Positions 17,520-28,614 of a stretch of 30,179 bases of DNA are shown here, piece after piece (position 1 is the first letter of the stretch; every line of letters starts with the position of its first letter). The notes under the pieces are model-generated. The model was not told the origin of the DNA. It was given only the letters and a program-made list of their open reading frames with translations, and did no database searches. The position numbers and the translations under genes were made by a program. The DNA comes from Chondrus crispus. Taxonomy: Eukaryota; Rhodophyta; Florideophyceae; Gigartinales; Gigartinaceae. The stretch covers positions 1-30,179 of the forward strand of contig NW_005178545.1 of the NCBI RefSeq assembly GCF_000350225.1. Direction: 5' to 3'.

Positions 17520-18030
17520 GTAATGGATAGTGCCCCGTATAACATGGTTGATATCGCAGCTGCCCTATGTCATGCCAAGTGCACTTGGTGCCAAGTAAAC
17601 TAATGAAGTGCCACCAGCCATGCCGCTCCGTCTGGAGGCTTGAAGGGCTTGAAAGCCCATGAGGGCACAGTATTCGCGTTCCCCAGTCGCTTGAAGGCAG
17701 CTGGGGCCAGGGCCACGTCTCTTGGCTACAGTTCAGCTCGCTTGTATAAAAGTCCCTCCCTCTCTCTCCAGTGACTAGCACCGGAGTGGAGAGGAAAGAG
17801 AAAGTAAGGAGTAAACATCAGTTTATTGCTTCGCGGGCGCGTGCGGCGCCTGAGCGTCGATCGGTCTACATATACACACCACTCATCCTTTCGCATTCCA
17901 CAGCGTTCCTAGACCGCTTGCCCGCCGTATACTCTGAACCACATCCGCGCACGCTTCTTCGCCGTAGCTTGGTATACAGTAGTGCGCGTGACCTCACAAC
18001 GAGTGGGAACACAGCGAGAATACGGATTTC
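17520..18030 (+). other. Probable 5' region (LTR or leader) of the Copia element
   Basis: A TATA box at 17745-17752 (TATAAAAG) and the position just before gag suggest a retrotransposon promoter. The LTR borders cannot be set because no second LTR copy survives in the window. A primer-site-like TGGGAACACAG lies near 18005. Confidence 0.35.
17745..17752 (+). promoter_or_regulatory. TATA box of the Copia element
   Basis: TATAAAAG lies about 285 bp upstream of the first gag reading frame and is the only strong core-promoter motif in the region. Confidence 0.45.
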
Positions 18031-19825
18031 GTGAACCAATCAGTGAGGAAAATGAGTACTGGTACGCGATCGCAACAAGCTCTGGCTCATGAGCGTCTTT
18101 GCCGCCGGGCTGAAACTTTAGGCCCGTTATTCCGCAAGCTGAAGCTCTTCGCCAAGTGTCGCTTCAAGTTCTCAACAATGTTACCGCGGACTCGCCAGTT
18201 GATGCGGATGATATTGCCGAGATGATCGTCAACATGGTTCCATGCCTGAATGACATCCTTCCGACTAGTTTATGTCATCACCGACTTACCCGATCGCCCT
18301 TTTGCGGGAAGTAAGCAAGTTCTACGGCTTGGAAATGCTCGTCTCCGCAGTTGAACGTCTACGTGACGCATTCAAGACGCAGAGCCCTCTTCGCCAGATA
18401 TCATGGCTACTTGTGACAGTGTATGGAATGCCGATTGATGATGTGAACCAGACTTTGGATCCTATCGCCCCGCTTCGTACAGCTCCGGTGCCACAGCTGC
18501 TTCAAAAGTTGCAGCGCACAAGCACAGAGGTGGTTGAAGGGACTGTCTCGCCTCAGAGCCCGGACTTTGCACTTCCGCGAATCGGCCGAGAGCCGTCACC
18601 ACCTCTCTCTGAGCAAAGAGCTGTCCGTCTACGGGGCGAGCCAGAGCCGCTAGTCCCGCATTCCGAAGCTCATGCTCAAGCATCACGGTCGACTACGTAA
18701 TCTTCTCATGCGTCTGCTCGCACTGTTCAGGCCATATATGGAGCCTTCAAGGGAAGAAAATTTACGGGTGATGCATTGCAGTCAATTCAAGAGTCGATTC
18801 GCGACTACTGCATATTGTCTTTCCAGCTCGGTCTCAGTGAAGAAATGAAAGCAAAGTTCTTTATTTGCATATTCGAAGAGGCAGACAAATCGCACTTCAT
18901 CGCGAGCTTTCGAGAAGAGATGTCGTTTCCTGAAATTGAGAAGATCATGAGGGCTGAGTTCGAGTCGGATGCTCGTCGTTTAGAAGTGCACATGACGCTT
19001 CGTAGTATACGCATTGAGACAGCTTTGTTCAAAAACGAGGATGTGACAAACGATTCTGAGTCACTCAACTGGCTTGTGAGGAGAATCAATAGTGTCACTC
19101 CACAGTGCCCCGGAAGGTTTTCGCTCAGAGGAGAACAAGATTCAATTTCTCCGCGGCGCTGTAATTGGTAAAGATTGGGCTAGCCAGGCTGTCTCCTAAA
19201 TTCGAAGTATTCGTTCAGCGGATTCGTGTCCGCACTTCGTGAAAGTTTGCAGTATTCAAAAGAACTTCGTCGTCACAAACGAGTATCGCAATCTTCTTTA
19301 GGCAAAGACTTCGGTCCGCTATTGTACCAACAATACGGACGCCCACCGCGAAATGTGTCTAAGTTCAAGCGTCGTTCGAGTCAGCACAATGCACAGAATG
19401 GCATGAGCATTTTTCCGCGTAAGAATCCCCTGGATCGAAGTGGGAAGCGAATGAGGTGCCGCCCTTTGTGGTTCCGATTCCCATCTACAACGTTTCCACT
19501 CGGAGGCCATCAAGCAAGACACTCGTAACCGCCTCGCCTCTGGAGAAAACGAAAATTCATATAATCAGTAATTTCGTGAACGGAATCGACGATATCGTAC
19601 TCAATCAGGACACAGATGACCCTGATACCAATCGTGGTAATGGTATCCAAGGTTGTGCTCAAACTGCTGAGAACGTGGACTCTGTCAACCTCTTCGATCA
19701 ACTTAAAAGCAGTTATTCGGATGAAAAGGAGACAGCGCCCCTTGACAGCCCGTCTGAATATGTTGAGAATATTGATGGACATGTTGTCACGAATTACATA
19801 GCAGCATCAATGCGTTCTGTAGATC
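18031..19825 (+). pseudogene. Copia gag, frameshifted
   Basis: Pieces of gag follow in shifting frames. After a short start (18031-18225), the main frame runs from 18272 to 19171 with one in-frame TAA at 18698-18700. Beyond that stop it reads IYGAFKGRKFTGDALQSIQ, the usual start of a Copia gag core, then QLGLSEEMKAKFFICIFEEA. Near 19100 the frame shifts and continues as FLRGAVIGKDWASQAVS, then returns with ALRESLQYSKELRRHKR. A decayed zinc knuckle (CGSDSHLQR) appears near 19470. Gag would form the virus-like particle in the cytoplasm; this copy cannot. Confidence 0.65.
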
Positions 19826-20364
19826 ATGCACATGAGGCTAAATGGGTGTATTTCAGTAAGGCGACGACACGCTGCGTTTCGTGCTCGTCGTCAAAACCAC
19901 AGCTGCAGTGAACACCGCACCGCGGTACCAAGACGCAAAGGTATCCCACAAGAGGTTGGTGCCACAAACGTTCATGTCGCAGGAATTGAAAAGGATTTCC
20001 GAAGGAACTCCGCCTACAAGAGGCCTGGTTTTTGTGTAGACACAGGCGCCCCATCCTCTGTTATTGGTCTCAAGGAACTGAGAAGACTGGCCTCGTCGTT
20101 CGGGCGTCACCTTCTGCGTCTGAAGAAGTCAGAAAAGCTATTCCGCTTTGCAGATGCTTGATTCCAATTTCTTGGGCATGTCAGGATACCATTTACTACA
20201 CCACCACGAGTATCACCAGTCTACATTACTTTTGAGGTTGTGTCTGCAGACGTACCTGCAATTTAGGCATGGACGTTCTCGACGTCGAGAGCCTTATCGC
20301 TGATACATGTTCCAATGAGCTTAAGAAGAGAATTGTTTTGCAGAATGTCAAAGGGACGGATTGA
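19826..20364 (+). pseudogene. Copia protease, broken
   Basis: FCVDTGAPSSVIGLKEL near 20029-20079 carries the aspartic protease active-site triplet DTG. The frame stops at 20159-20161. A second frame continues with YITFEVVSADVPAI and a third with GMDVLDVESLIAD (about 20268-20310), the usual C-terminal protease strand. Two frameshifts separate these pieces. Protease would cleave the polyprotein inside the particle. Confidence 0.65.
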
Positions 20365-20370
20365 ACTAAT

Positions 20371-23300
20371 TTGAATACTGTTGCAGTTGATGAGTGGTCT
20401 ATCCCCCTCACTCGATATGTAGGGCACATCTACGCACCCTATGGCTTCTCTACAGCGACGTATTTCACAAGGACACAGTTGTTCAAGATTCATCTTCAGT
20501 TTGCACATCCATCCGCGCAGAAACTCTACAATCTTCTGAAGCGGGCTCGTCCAGAAAAAGCCACTCCCGAAACGCTTCGCATCTTAGAAGATTTCTGCAA
20601 ACGATGTGACCCTTGTCGAAGGATACAGAATGCGCCAACTCGGTTCAAAGTATCATTCGGCTCTGAACATGTGCGGTTCAACGAAAGGCTTCTCATCGAT
20701 ATCATGTACTTGTACGGCAAGCCTGTTATTGACATTGTTGATGAAGGTACACGATCTAGTGCTGCCCGTTTCCTAGAAAATGTCTCTACTGTCTCTACTG
20801 TATCACTTTGGTCAGCAATTCTGGAATGTTGGGCTACCATTTACACTGGGCTACCCCGCAAGATACTCGTCGACCAAGGGTCGCAGTTCGGAGACCTTTT
20901 TATCAGTCTCGGAGCAAGTAGCAACGTTGAAGTTCAGAGGACCGGGATTGAGTCACACAACAGTCTCGGACTCGGCGAACGTTACCACCAGCCGCTTCGC
21001 AACACATTCCGGAAGTTGAGGATAGCCTACCCCAACAGAGAGCGACAACTGCTTCTTATTTTCGCCGTCAAGGCCTTGAATGACACACTTGGACCAGATG
21101 GTCTCGTTCCTTCCGCGTTGGTCGTTGGTGAATTCCCTTCACCTTTTATCACTTCGGAGTCAAGGCACCCACGTACAATGCTGGAGTCTCGTGCCGAAAT
21201 TGCGAACAATGCGCGGAGGGAAATGGAGAAGGAGATGGCATCTGTGAGAGTACAAAGAGCACTTAGACATGCTACTCCAGCTGCGGCAGATGCTACGTTT
21301 GAGGTCGGTCGAGATTTTTTGGTGTGGAAAGAGAGGAGAGTGGAAAGCCGAATAGGAGAATGGATCGGGCCTTACAAGGTTCATGCCGTAGACCAACCGA
21401 AAAAGTTGGTATTTGTCAAAGACTCTCAAGATGGTGACCCGAGGCCTTTCCACGTTACCCAAGTGAAGCCATATCGAACACTAGAGCAAACTAACCACGC
21501 ATTCATGAGTGACATACGGAATAGACTATCAGATTTTCTTTCGCCAAAGGACGAAGACGTGTTTCTTACAGAGGTTCTCACGCCTGGTGATCCCCGGTGC
21601 AGCTCGAAAGAGATGACATCCGCGAAAAAGGCTGAAATAAGAAACTTGCTGAAGCGAGGAACCTTCAAGGTGATCCTTCGAGAAGACATCCATGATGATG
21701 CCAACGTACTCCCCGGTCGTTTCGTTCTGACTATCAAGTCTACTGATGATGATCAAACGAAGTTCAAAGCCCGTTACGTCATCGGTGGACATCGGGATAA
21801 GCTTAAACATTTCATGGTGCATTCCTCACAGACTCTCCAACCCGCATTCATGCGACTTCTGCTAGCTATGGCTTCGATTTATGGATTCAACGTTTGGACG
21901 ACTGATGTCCGTCAAGCCTACTTGCAATCATCCGAGCCATTGATGAGGGAGATATTCATCAGGAACCCAGTCCCCGAATTTGAGCTGGACGCGTCTCAAT
22001 GTCTTCAGCTTCTTCGACCCTTGTATGGATTGTGTGAGTCTGGGGATTTATGGCACGCGACTCTGGACACTTATCACCGTAATGAACTTGGAATGGAACC
22101 TATTTGTATGGACCCTGCGTTGTACGTTTGGATTGTTGATGGTCTACTCAAAGGTCTATCTGGTAGTTCTGTGGATGATCTCATGAGAGCTGGGGATGCT
22201 GATTTCAAAGTACATGCGAAGAAGACTGCTGAAACCTTTGAAATGGCCACTGACGAAGAACCTCCGTGTGACTTCACAGGTTTTCGTCTTGATATGAGCA
22301 AAGACAACACACTCACCCTTGACCAAAACAGTTACCTGAACACGATCAGGCCAATGGGTTCTGATTCCGAATGGTTTGACTTGGCCTTACTTCGTATGAA
22401 GCTTTCGTGGTTAACGCATACTAGGCCTGACTGCGCCTTAGAAGTCTCGCAGATGGCCCAAGTTACCAAGGATGTGTTCGAAAGGGATAAGAGACCTTTC
22501 ATTAAGAGGTGTAACCAGTTAGTAAGGCATGTTCATGAGAACAAGATCAAGATCGCGATTCGGAAGCTGGACAAGGACTCACTCAGGGTTGTGGGATTTT
22601 CGGACGCATTTTTTGCCGGAAATATGGACTTTACTTCTCAACTCGGGTACATATGTTTTCTTGCCGATGAGAGAGATGCTGCAGTGCCCATTATATGCAA
22701 GTCCTACAATGCCCGTCGAGTAGCGAGATCCGTGATGGCTGCTGAAGTTGCCAGTTTCAGGGATATGTTCGATGCCTGCTACACACTCGCGCATGATCTG
22801 AAGCCTATGCCTCAAAATAGAGAAGTCCCTATTCAGATGTACAGTGATAGTAAGTCCCTTTTCGACGTGATATCAAAGGGGAGTCGGACTTCGGAGGAGC
22901 GCCTCATGTTAGACATTGCTGCAGCTCGTGAAGGTTTTAAGAAGAAAGGGATCAGTGACATTGGTTTTGTGAGGAGTGATGATAACATCGCAGATTGTAG
23001 CATAAACACCCCCTGACGTAGAGGGGTGTATGCTTTATCTCGACCGAGACCTTGGAGGAGGGCGAGAGGACGGGGAGAACACCCAGCTAACGAGACAGGG
23101 AAGCGGGCCCTGGTAGCGTGGTAGAGCGGGACGGTCGGGGACGAGCGTACGCGCGGGCCGATCTACGTCCCGACGCCCGGGAACAGCGCTGGGTAACGTA
23201 CCAGCGCTGACGGGCGGAGGCGGATCTAAGCTCGCTCGCGTACGCGTGTGTCCCCTACCCGCTTTGTCCCGTTTAACGCGCGCGAAGGCGGATCGCGCGT

Positions 23301-23776
23301 GTTACTTAAGCTGGAAGACGGACCTAGGCGGTAGGTTACGGACAAGTCCGTGCTTGTCCCCCATCGCCGCCGCCGGTCCCGCTCGTATTTAATGTGTACA
23401 AAGCGTCTATCATAATACTACAGTACCGGTGCGCTGTAGTATCCTACTGTAGCGCGGGTCGTCCCGCGCTGAAATGCTGTCAGCCGTCGGGGCTGACAAC
23501 ACACGTGTGCGACGCGTACTGTGCGCGCGGTGGTATGCGCCTCCTACACGTGTAATACACGTGTGCACGTGTGGTTGCGTGTGCCTCCGTACACGTGGGG
23601 GTACACGGGGACACGCGCGTCCGTACTGCGGAGCGTCGTGCGCTCGCAGTTAGTGATCTAAATCTAAATCTAATGCAGATCCGTCATTCTGCTACACAGA
23701 TGGTTTCACAAAGAAGATGAGCCAAAGGGCTTTATTGGAGATGGTACTCAGTGGAAGACTTCTGGTCAAGCCATAA
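20371..23776 (+). pseudogene. Copia pol: integrase, reverse transcriptase, RNase H, interrupted at its 3' end
   Basis: The integrase zinc region is HLQFAH...CKRCDPC (residues about 40-80 from 20371). The catalytic triad lies at LLIDIM (about 109), VDQGSQF (about 164) and LGERYH (about 202). A GPY-like module, EWIGPYKVHAVD, sits near 330 and ends in QVKPY. Reverse transcriptase shows TTDVRQAYLQS (about 510), LYGLCESGDLW and SSVDDLMRAG (about 600) with the catalytic Asp pair. RNase H shows SDAFFAG (about 743), AAEVASF and YSDSKSL (about 823). The frame then enters the solo LTR after NIAD and stops at 23014-23016. The original reading resumes at 23699 with DGFTKKMS and ends at TAA 23774. The enzymatic core is otherwise open, so loss of activity came from gag/protease decay, the insertion, or both. 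Confidence 0.8.
22996..23696 (-). repeat. Solo LTR of the Gypsy family, inserted in Copia pol
   Basis: It is 701 bp with TGTAG...CTACA ends and the 5-bp target duplication CAGAT on both sides (22991-22995, 23697-23701). It is the same family and orientation as the LTR at 10422-11085, clearly diverged but with the same four hairpins (23000-23033, 23184-23209, 23341-23358, 23477-23498). A 5-bp duplication is normal for Gypsy integrase. A solo LTR forms when the two LTRs of a full element recombine and the interior is lost. Confidence 0.92.
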
Positions 23777-23807
23777 CAATGGATAATTCGGGACTAATTC
23801 TACTGGA

Positions 23808-24272
23808 CTACTCCGTGCTCGTCTTCTTACCACTACGTTTGTTGTTCTTTTTGGTTTGTAGGAGCAGCTCCCGAACCTCCGCCACTTGAAGGTTTTTGGC
23901 GTCATCTCCACCAAGTCGCTTCAGTATCTCTTCACATAACATGAACGGATAACGAGCAGCGCTAACAAGGATAATTCCGCTGTTGGCATTTATGGCCGCA
24001 CAATGGTCGACGATCCCGTGATGCTTGAGACGGACGATCCAGATGCCCATTTTCATGTTGGACATCCAACCAAAGGGGTTAGCACCGAACAAATCCTTCT
24101 GCGCTTGCGAAATTCTTCGAACGGAGAGCCTGACTGGAAGCTTTGGTAGTACGACAAATAGCTGCTTCAAACATGTGAACATTTTTAGATTCCTCTCAAA
24201 ACATTTGGCCACGTTGAGAGCGTCCTCGGGGTTACTCCATGCGGCTACCCCGTTCGCAACCGACTCCGGGAC
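23808..24272 (-). pseudogene. Unknown protein fragment, minus strand
   Basis: The frame is open for about 154 codons from a stop at 24273 and has no ATG until ten residues into the conserved-looking part, so the N-terminus is missing or lies in another exon. It reads VAKCFERNLKMFTCLKQLFV, later GIWIVRLKHHGIVDHCAAIN and ARYPFMLCEEILKRLGG, and ends in a Lys-rich tail. The segment H-C-A-A-I-N...A-R-Y-P-F-x-L resembles the last strand of papain-like cysteine proteases of the OTU/C48 type found in some transposons. This is a guess from pattern alone. It could equally be an unknown host gene. It ends 31 bp from the Copia stop and starts beside the right arm. Confidence 0.4.
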
Positions 24273-24843
24273 TTAACTACCTCCGTTACGGCAGACAGTG
24301 TTTGGACCGTATTCGTGGATTTGGAATTGTCGCGTGTTTCTAATATGACCTCGTACACCAACACAGGAAGGTCAGATTTATGATAAATTTAATAAAAGCA
24401 ATGATGTTGCTATTTTTGGGGCCAAAAAATCCTGGATTTTTGCCAGCAATGAACGGTGGCCCGTGGGTCATTGGTTCCCGGGCAGCCATATTTTGCCAGC
24501 TTTTTTGGCCGTTCCCATTCAGCACGGGGATGAGGGGCGTTTCTGGTTCCGGCCAGTGACTGGACCAGAACTTTTGCTGGAGTACCATAGTTGTAACGGA
24601 AATGTTTTTTTGATACCTCGATGTAGCAAAGTGATGTGCTATTCTGCTGCCTACTAAACCAGCGCTTGCCCGTGATGTCCTTAACCTTCACGTGCTCGTA
24701 CCAGAATAAGCTCATGCCTAACCCGCGCTAGTACCAGAGGCGTTCATCGACCTTTTCACGTTTTCTCAACTGATTGAGTCCTCTCGCCATCATTTTTCCT
24801 TTGCTTCCCGACTTTGCGCATCCTGTGTTCCTACTGAGGCTCA
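24273..24843. other. Spacer edge and inner end of the right arm
   Basis: 24273-24360 is unique spacer with no recognised feature. 24361-24843 mirrors 6045-6527: the AT-rich arm terminus and the 5' flank of the 769-aa gene. No TATA box was recognised. Confidence 0.5.
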
Positions 24844-27153
24844 ATGACCCCGCGAAAAAGGTCTGGGAAGAAGGCAGGGCGTGCTCATTCGCGTTCTGCG
24901 GCCATGAAACCCGCTGCTTCAGGCAATCAGCGAGGCCGCTTGTCTCAGCAGAAGGGACCCCTGACATCTCGGAAGTCTAACAGCCAAGCGCCTGGGGCTC
25001 AGGTCCCCGCGGAACGCCGGTCATCTCCTCGTGTTGCGGCCGAAGCTACTCCCGCAGCGGCTGGGCAGGAATCCCGGCGGGTTTCAAGCAATACAGTCAG
25101 GACACCCCAAGGCAGTCCGCCATCTCACACGTGCTCGCTTCCCGTTCGAAGTCAGGGAAGTGGTCCGTCTGATGCAGCACCTCCGCGTGCGGGCAAGCGC
25201 AAGCGCGCCATCGGTTCGTCTCCGGGTGAAGACTTTTCCCTTTTGTTCGGGGATGGAGATCATGGCGAGGAAGATGAACACACAGAACGCAAACGGGCGA
25301 ACCGTCAGTTGCTCGAGCTCCATGGACGCGAGCCAGAGGAGTACGTCGACGAGAGTGTGCAGGCTAGTGCAGCAGAGATGGACGGGGTCGCCGAAACTCA
25401 AGATGTGGAAGACGTCGTCGTTCCCACGCGTCGTGAGTGCATGGCAGGTTCCTTGCCGAGTCAGCCCCGGGGCCCCCATTTGGCTCGAGCACTTGGGGAA
25501 GACTCTAACCACGGAGTACTTCGAGTCATGCAGGAACTGCATGCTCGTTTGGAGAAGCAGCTCGCCATTGAAAAAAAGGAAATTCTGGGTGCAATCAAGG
25601 CTGTATCTTCTCGTGTCTCAACCTTAGAGCGGACGTTATCACGCTGCCAGGACGCCGTCAACATTGTTCTTCTGAATTCCGCCCTGCCGAAGACAGGAAA
25701 AGCAGCCGAGAAGGCCTCTTTAAACGACCTCCTTAGGCCTATGGAGGACATCTTCGCAGGGAAATTCATGTGCATTATCTTCACAAGAGCGTTGATAAAT
25801 TGCACCATGAGAGTTCTTCCTCAGAGAAAGGAAGCGAGTGAATCCTTAGAGGGTGTGAGTCGTGACACACAATTTTCCAAGCTTCAATTGGACGTCAATA
25901 GTTCCGAAGTGTTGGGGTTCGGACTTTTACTTGTCGAGGTCCTTTTGTGGAAAAGGGACCCAAGCGAGGAGAAAACCGAGGAGCTGCTGGGTACGAAGCA
26001 AGCTCGTCAGTATCTGGTCCTGCGAAAGGCTTGGGGAAAGAGCTTGATTGCAAATGCAATGAACAATCCGAGTATTGGGACGAAGTCACTCGAAATGGTA
26101 CATCCGAACATCCGCGGGAAGCTGAAGACCGCTGAGAAACCTTTTTGGCTGAGGCCGGGCTACATAACAATGATCACAGTCGAGTCTTTCTTCAACGAAG
26201 AATTTGCTTCAACGGCCATCAAGAAGGCCCGGCGTGTGGCTCGGCGTCGAAGCGATAAGATGGGGGAAGATGAGCCAATTGGATTCATCAAGGACGAAGA
26301 CATTAGGGTTGAGATCGTTCGCCGCGTTTTCAAGATAGGTAATCAGTTTCTGAACAAGTCCAGGGAGCTTGGGCGGAAATCCTTCTTTCAAAACTTCTCA
26401 TATGTTTTCCAAAGTGAAGTGGGAGTCTCATTCCAGTATGAGAATCCACCCCGCCCGCACATGAACCTCCAAGATATCCCAGACGGAACCTGTCGTACTG
26501 CTATGAAGTCGGTCGCTGAGGTGAACCCCCTGAATTTGATAGCATGGAAGAAGCTGATTTCTGAAAGCGATCCCTTCATATTTATCACTACGTATGACGT
26601 TGAGACGAAAGACAAGGATGGAAGGAAGGAGACTCGAAAAATTGTTATCCGACTCAATGCCATGCACGTCGCCTTGAAGTTCTTGGTGGCTTTTACCAGG
26701 TGTGGCAGTGATGAAGACCTCTATTCAATATCCAAGGAATCCTTTCGTGTGATTTACATGACTGCTGTCCTGTTTCGGGAGATCATGCTGATGAAGGTGA
26801 TCGAGGCGAGGGGTGCATTTTCTCGAAACGAGCAGATATTGCATGAAGTGGATGGCCAGGATCACCACAATGGGTCATGGCGGTCGCGACTGAGATCGCT
26901 CTACTCAGATCTTTTGACTGAAGGACAGGGAGAAAAGCGGGGTGAGCTTCCACAGCAACTGTCCAGTATTTTGAAGGAGAAGCTAGTGATGTCCGTAGAT
27001 ATGTACAACTCCGTGCACGATCCCCCGGTCCGTTCAGGTTCACATCACGAGGATAATGATGATCTGAGCGTGGTGGATGGTGAGGATGAAATCCAGGCGG
27101 ATCAAGTCGAAGACGATGAGGATGTGGTCATGGTCCACGACTTCGATTTATAA
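24844..27153 (+). CDS. Unknown 769-aa protein (right copy)
   Basis: This is the intact duplicate of the gene at 3735-6044, with the same start ATG (CTCAATGACCCC) and stop. It differs from the left copy at three residues: Gly for Ala in the segment RP-x-YITMI, Asn for Lys in KIG-x-QFLN, and Gln for Pro in EI-x-AD. At most a few silent changes were noticed. The N-terminus is basic, there is a coiled coil near residues 224-276, and the last 40 residues are acidic. Two open copies suggest that neither has been released from constraint, or that conversion keeps them alike. Function is unknown. The best inference is a nuclear nucleic-acid-binding protein acting with its convergent neighbour. Confidence 0.8.
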   Translation: MTPRKRSGKKAGRAHSRSAAMKPAASGNQRGRLSQQKGPLTSRKSNSQAPGAQVPAERRSSPRVAAEATPAAAGQESRRVSSNTVRTPQGSPPSHTCSLPVRSQGSGPSDAAPPRAGKRKRAIGSSPGEDFSLLFGDGDHGEEDEHTERKRANRQLLELHGREPEEYVDESVQASAAEMDGVAETQDVEDVVVPTRRECMAGSLPSQPRGPHLARALGEDSNHGVLRVMQELHARLEKQLAIEKKEILGAIKAVSSRVSTLERTLSRCQDAVNIVLLNSALPKTGKAAEKASLNDLLRPMEDIFAGKFMCIIFTRALINCTMRVLPQRKEASESLEGVSRDTQFSKLQLDVNSSEVLGFGLLLVEVLLWKRDPSEEKTEELLGTKQARQYLVLRKAWGKSLIANAMNNPSIGTKSLEMVHPNIRGKLKTAEKPFWLRPGYITMITVESFFNEEFASTAIKKARRVARRRSDKMGEDEPIGFIKDEDIRVEIVRRVFKIGNQFLNKSRELGRKSFFQNFSYVFQSEVGVSFQYENPPRPHMNLQDIPDGTCRTAMKSVAEVNPLNLIAWKKLISESDPFIFITTYDVETKDKDGRKETRKIVIRLNAMHVALKFLVAFTRCGSDEDLYSISKESFRVIYMTAVLFREIMLMKVIEARGAFSRNEQILHEVDGQDHHNGSWRSRLRSLYSDLLTEGQGEKRGELPQQLSSILKEKLVMSVDMYNSVHDPPVRSGSHHEDNDDLSVVDGEDEIQADQVEDDEDVVMVHDFDL

Positions 27154-27246
27154 GGGGTCGTATTTGATGTGATAGTGAAACTTCTTAGTTCACCACAGTG
27201 AAAAATGCGTAAAGCGGGAGACTGCTGTAGCATGAATGAATTGAGT

Positions 27247-28614
27247 TTACTTAAAGAGGCCCAGAACTTTGGCAACAGTGATGAATTGCTTCACATGGGC
27301 AGACCCTTTGATAGAGATGAATGGGACATGCACTTCAAGTACTCCTAGTACGTCGCTGCGATTTACATCAGCAAATATAGACTGACAAGGATTGGATTGA
27401 AGATTCCATCGCAGGTAGAACGACTCCTTCCGGTCCGATGGTCCGCTGACCACTTTTTCAGCACTCATTACCTTGGAAATGCGTTCTTGAAAGTTAAGCT
27501 CTGATAGTCTTATGTCTTCCAGTGGATAGGAGTAGGTCTGCTCTATGGAATCCCAAGTGCAATCCCGACGAAATACAACGTGCCGTTGTTCATCCTCGTC
27601 ATCCCTTATAACAGCAAGAGAATCTCCAATTGTCATATAGCACGGGTCAGAAAGAGATTCGGTGTTGGGACCGGCCATACAGCCTATCACTCTGGCAGAT
27701 ACATAATTGTCGGTACCTTTTTCCAGCCTTTTTGCGATGATCACGTCTCTGACAACTTGCGGTGATGCTGGTCCGAGTGCTTCTGACAAGTCTAGGAAGC
27801 TCCTAAAGTATATACTCGTCTCCTTCACAACTGATTTCCGGCACATATAATCTTCCGGAAGAATAGAAACCTTTGTTCGTAGCTGAGCTTTGACTCTTTC
27901 GGATATAGAATCAAACTGGAGCAATGTGCAGTCTGCTCGCGCCTTAAATGAGTCTTGTACAAACCACTTCGTCCCACGGGTTATTTCAACTGGGGTAGGA
28001 CGTGTCGGTGTCTTGAGTAACCAATGCTCTAGACGCAACGAAATAAACTTAAGAGGAATATTGGAGCCTGCATCAGAAATGAGGAGCGGATTCTGAGTCC
28101 ATAGTGCAGTCGTAATCGAGGATTGCTGTCCTTTCACCACTTCCTCAAGATACTGAAGGCGTCTGGAAAGAGCATTTAGCTCACGTGTATCTTTGATTGT
28201 ATTCTGGTCAAGTGAGACAGTCGTCGTGTGGTTAACCTTCTTGCATTTTTCTACCATGGCACTACCTGGAGCATAGTCCATATCATCTGCATCCATCGAT
28301 GCGCTTGCCACGTCTGAGCTTGCGCTGTTATCCAATCGCACGGATGTATCTTTGAGTCTCCAGCTAAACTTTTGTCCATCTTGTACAAACTCGTTTCCCT
28401 CCTTGAAAGTAACCTTGCTTTTACATGCCCTGAATCCAAACGCTGCCTTGTATTGAATGGTCCCTTTGAGCACCTCTCGACGATCATCATGAAGGTAGTT
28501 GAGACTAATGACTGTTGCTGGGAACCATGCCTTGCTTTCTTCTTCATTCTCCAAGGTATAGTAGACCTCTATATCACTCCCGAATTGGAGGCCATTGAAA
28601 AGATCTGATACCAT
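27247..28614 (-). CDS. Unknown 455-aa protein, possible Tudor/SH3-like N-terminus (right copy)
   Basis: This is the intact duplicate of 2274-3641, converging on the 769-aa gene with 93 bp between stops. It differs from the left copy at about four residues, three of them Lys/Gln to Glu and one Ala to Ser, so this copy is slightly more acidic. It has the same WFPATV barrel-like N-terminus and short coiled coil near residue 150. No catalytic motif was recognised. Confidence 0.75.
   Translation of the reverse strand: MVSDLFNGLQFGSDIEVYYTLENEEESKAWFPATVISLNYLHDDRREVLKGTIQYKAAFGFRACKSKVTFKEGNEFVQDGQKFSWRLKDTSVRLDNSASSDVASASMDADDMDYAPGSAMVEKCKKVNHTTTVSLDQNTIKDTRELNALSRRLQYLEEVVKGQQSSITTALWTQNPLLISDAGSNIPLKFISLRLEHWLLKTPTRPTPVEITRGTKWFVQDSFKARADCTLLQFDSISERVKAQLRTKVSILPEDYMCRKSVVKETSIYFRSFLDLSEALGPASPQVVRDVIIAKRLEKGTDNYVSARVIGCMAGPNTESLSDPCYMTIGDSLAVIRDDEDEQRHVVFRRDCTWDSIEQTYSYPLEDIRLSELNFQERISKVMSAEKVVSGPSDRKESFYLRWNLQSNPCQSIFADVNRSDVLGVLEVHVPFISIKGSAHVKQFITVAKVLGLFK

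Larger units (their letters stand above)
18031..23776 (+). mobile_element. Ty1/Copia retrotransposon, decayed, split by a solo LTR
   Basis: The domain order is gag, protease, integrase, reverse transcriptase, RNase H, which is the Copia order. Gag and protease are broken by frameshifts and stops. The integrase-to-RNase H frame is open over 875 codons and is then interrupted at 22996 by a 701-bp solo LTR; the last codons resume at 23699. No 3' LTR follows the final stop at 23776. An unrelated minus-strand frame ends only 31 bp away, so the 3' end has been deleted. Confidence 0.85.

Noticed and set aside
17520..18020. A defined 5' LTR for the Copia element
   Set aside because: Only an 8-base match (AATGGATA) could be found between this region and the sequence after the Copia stop. 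Borders would be guesswork.
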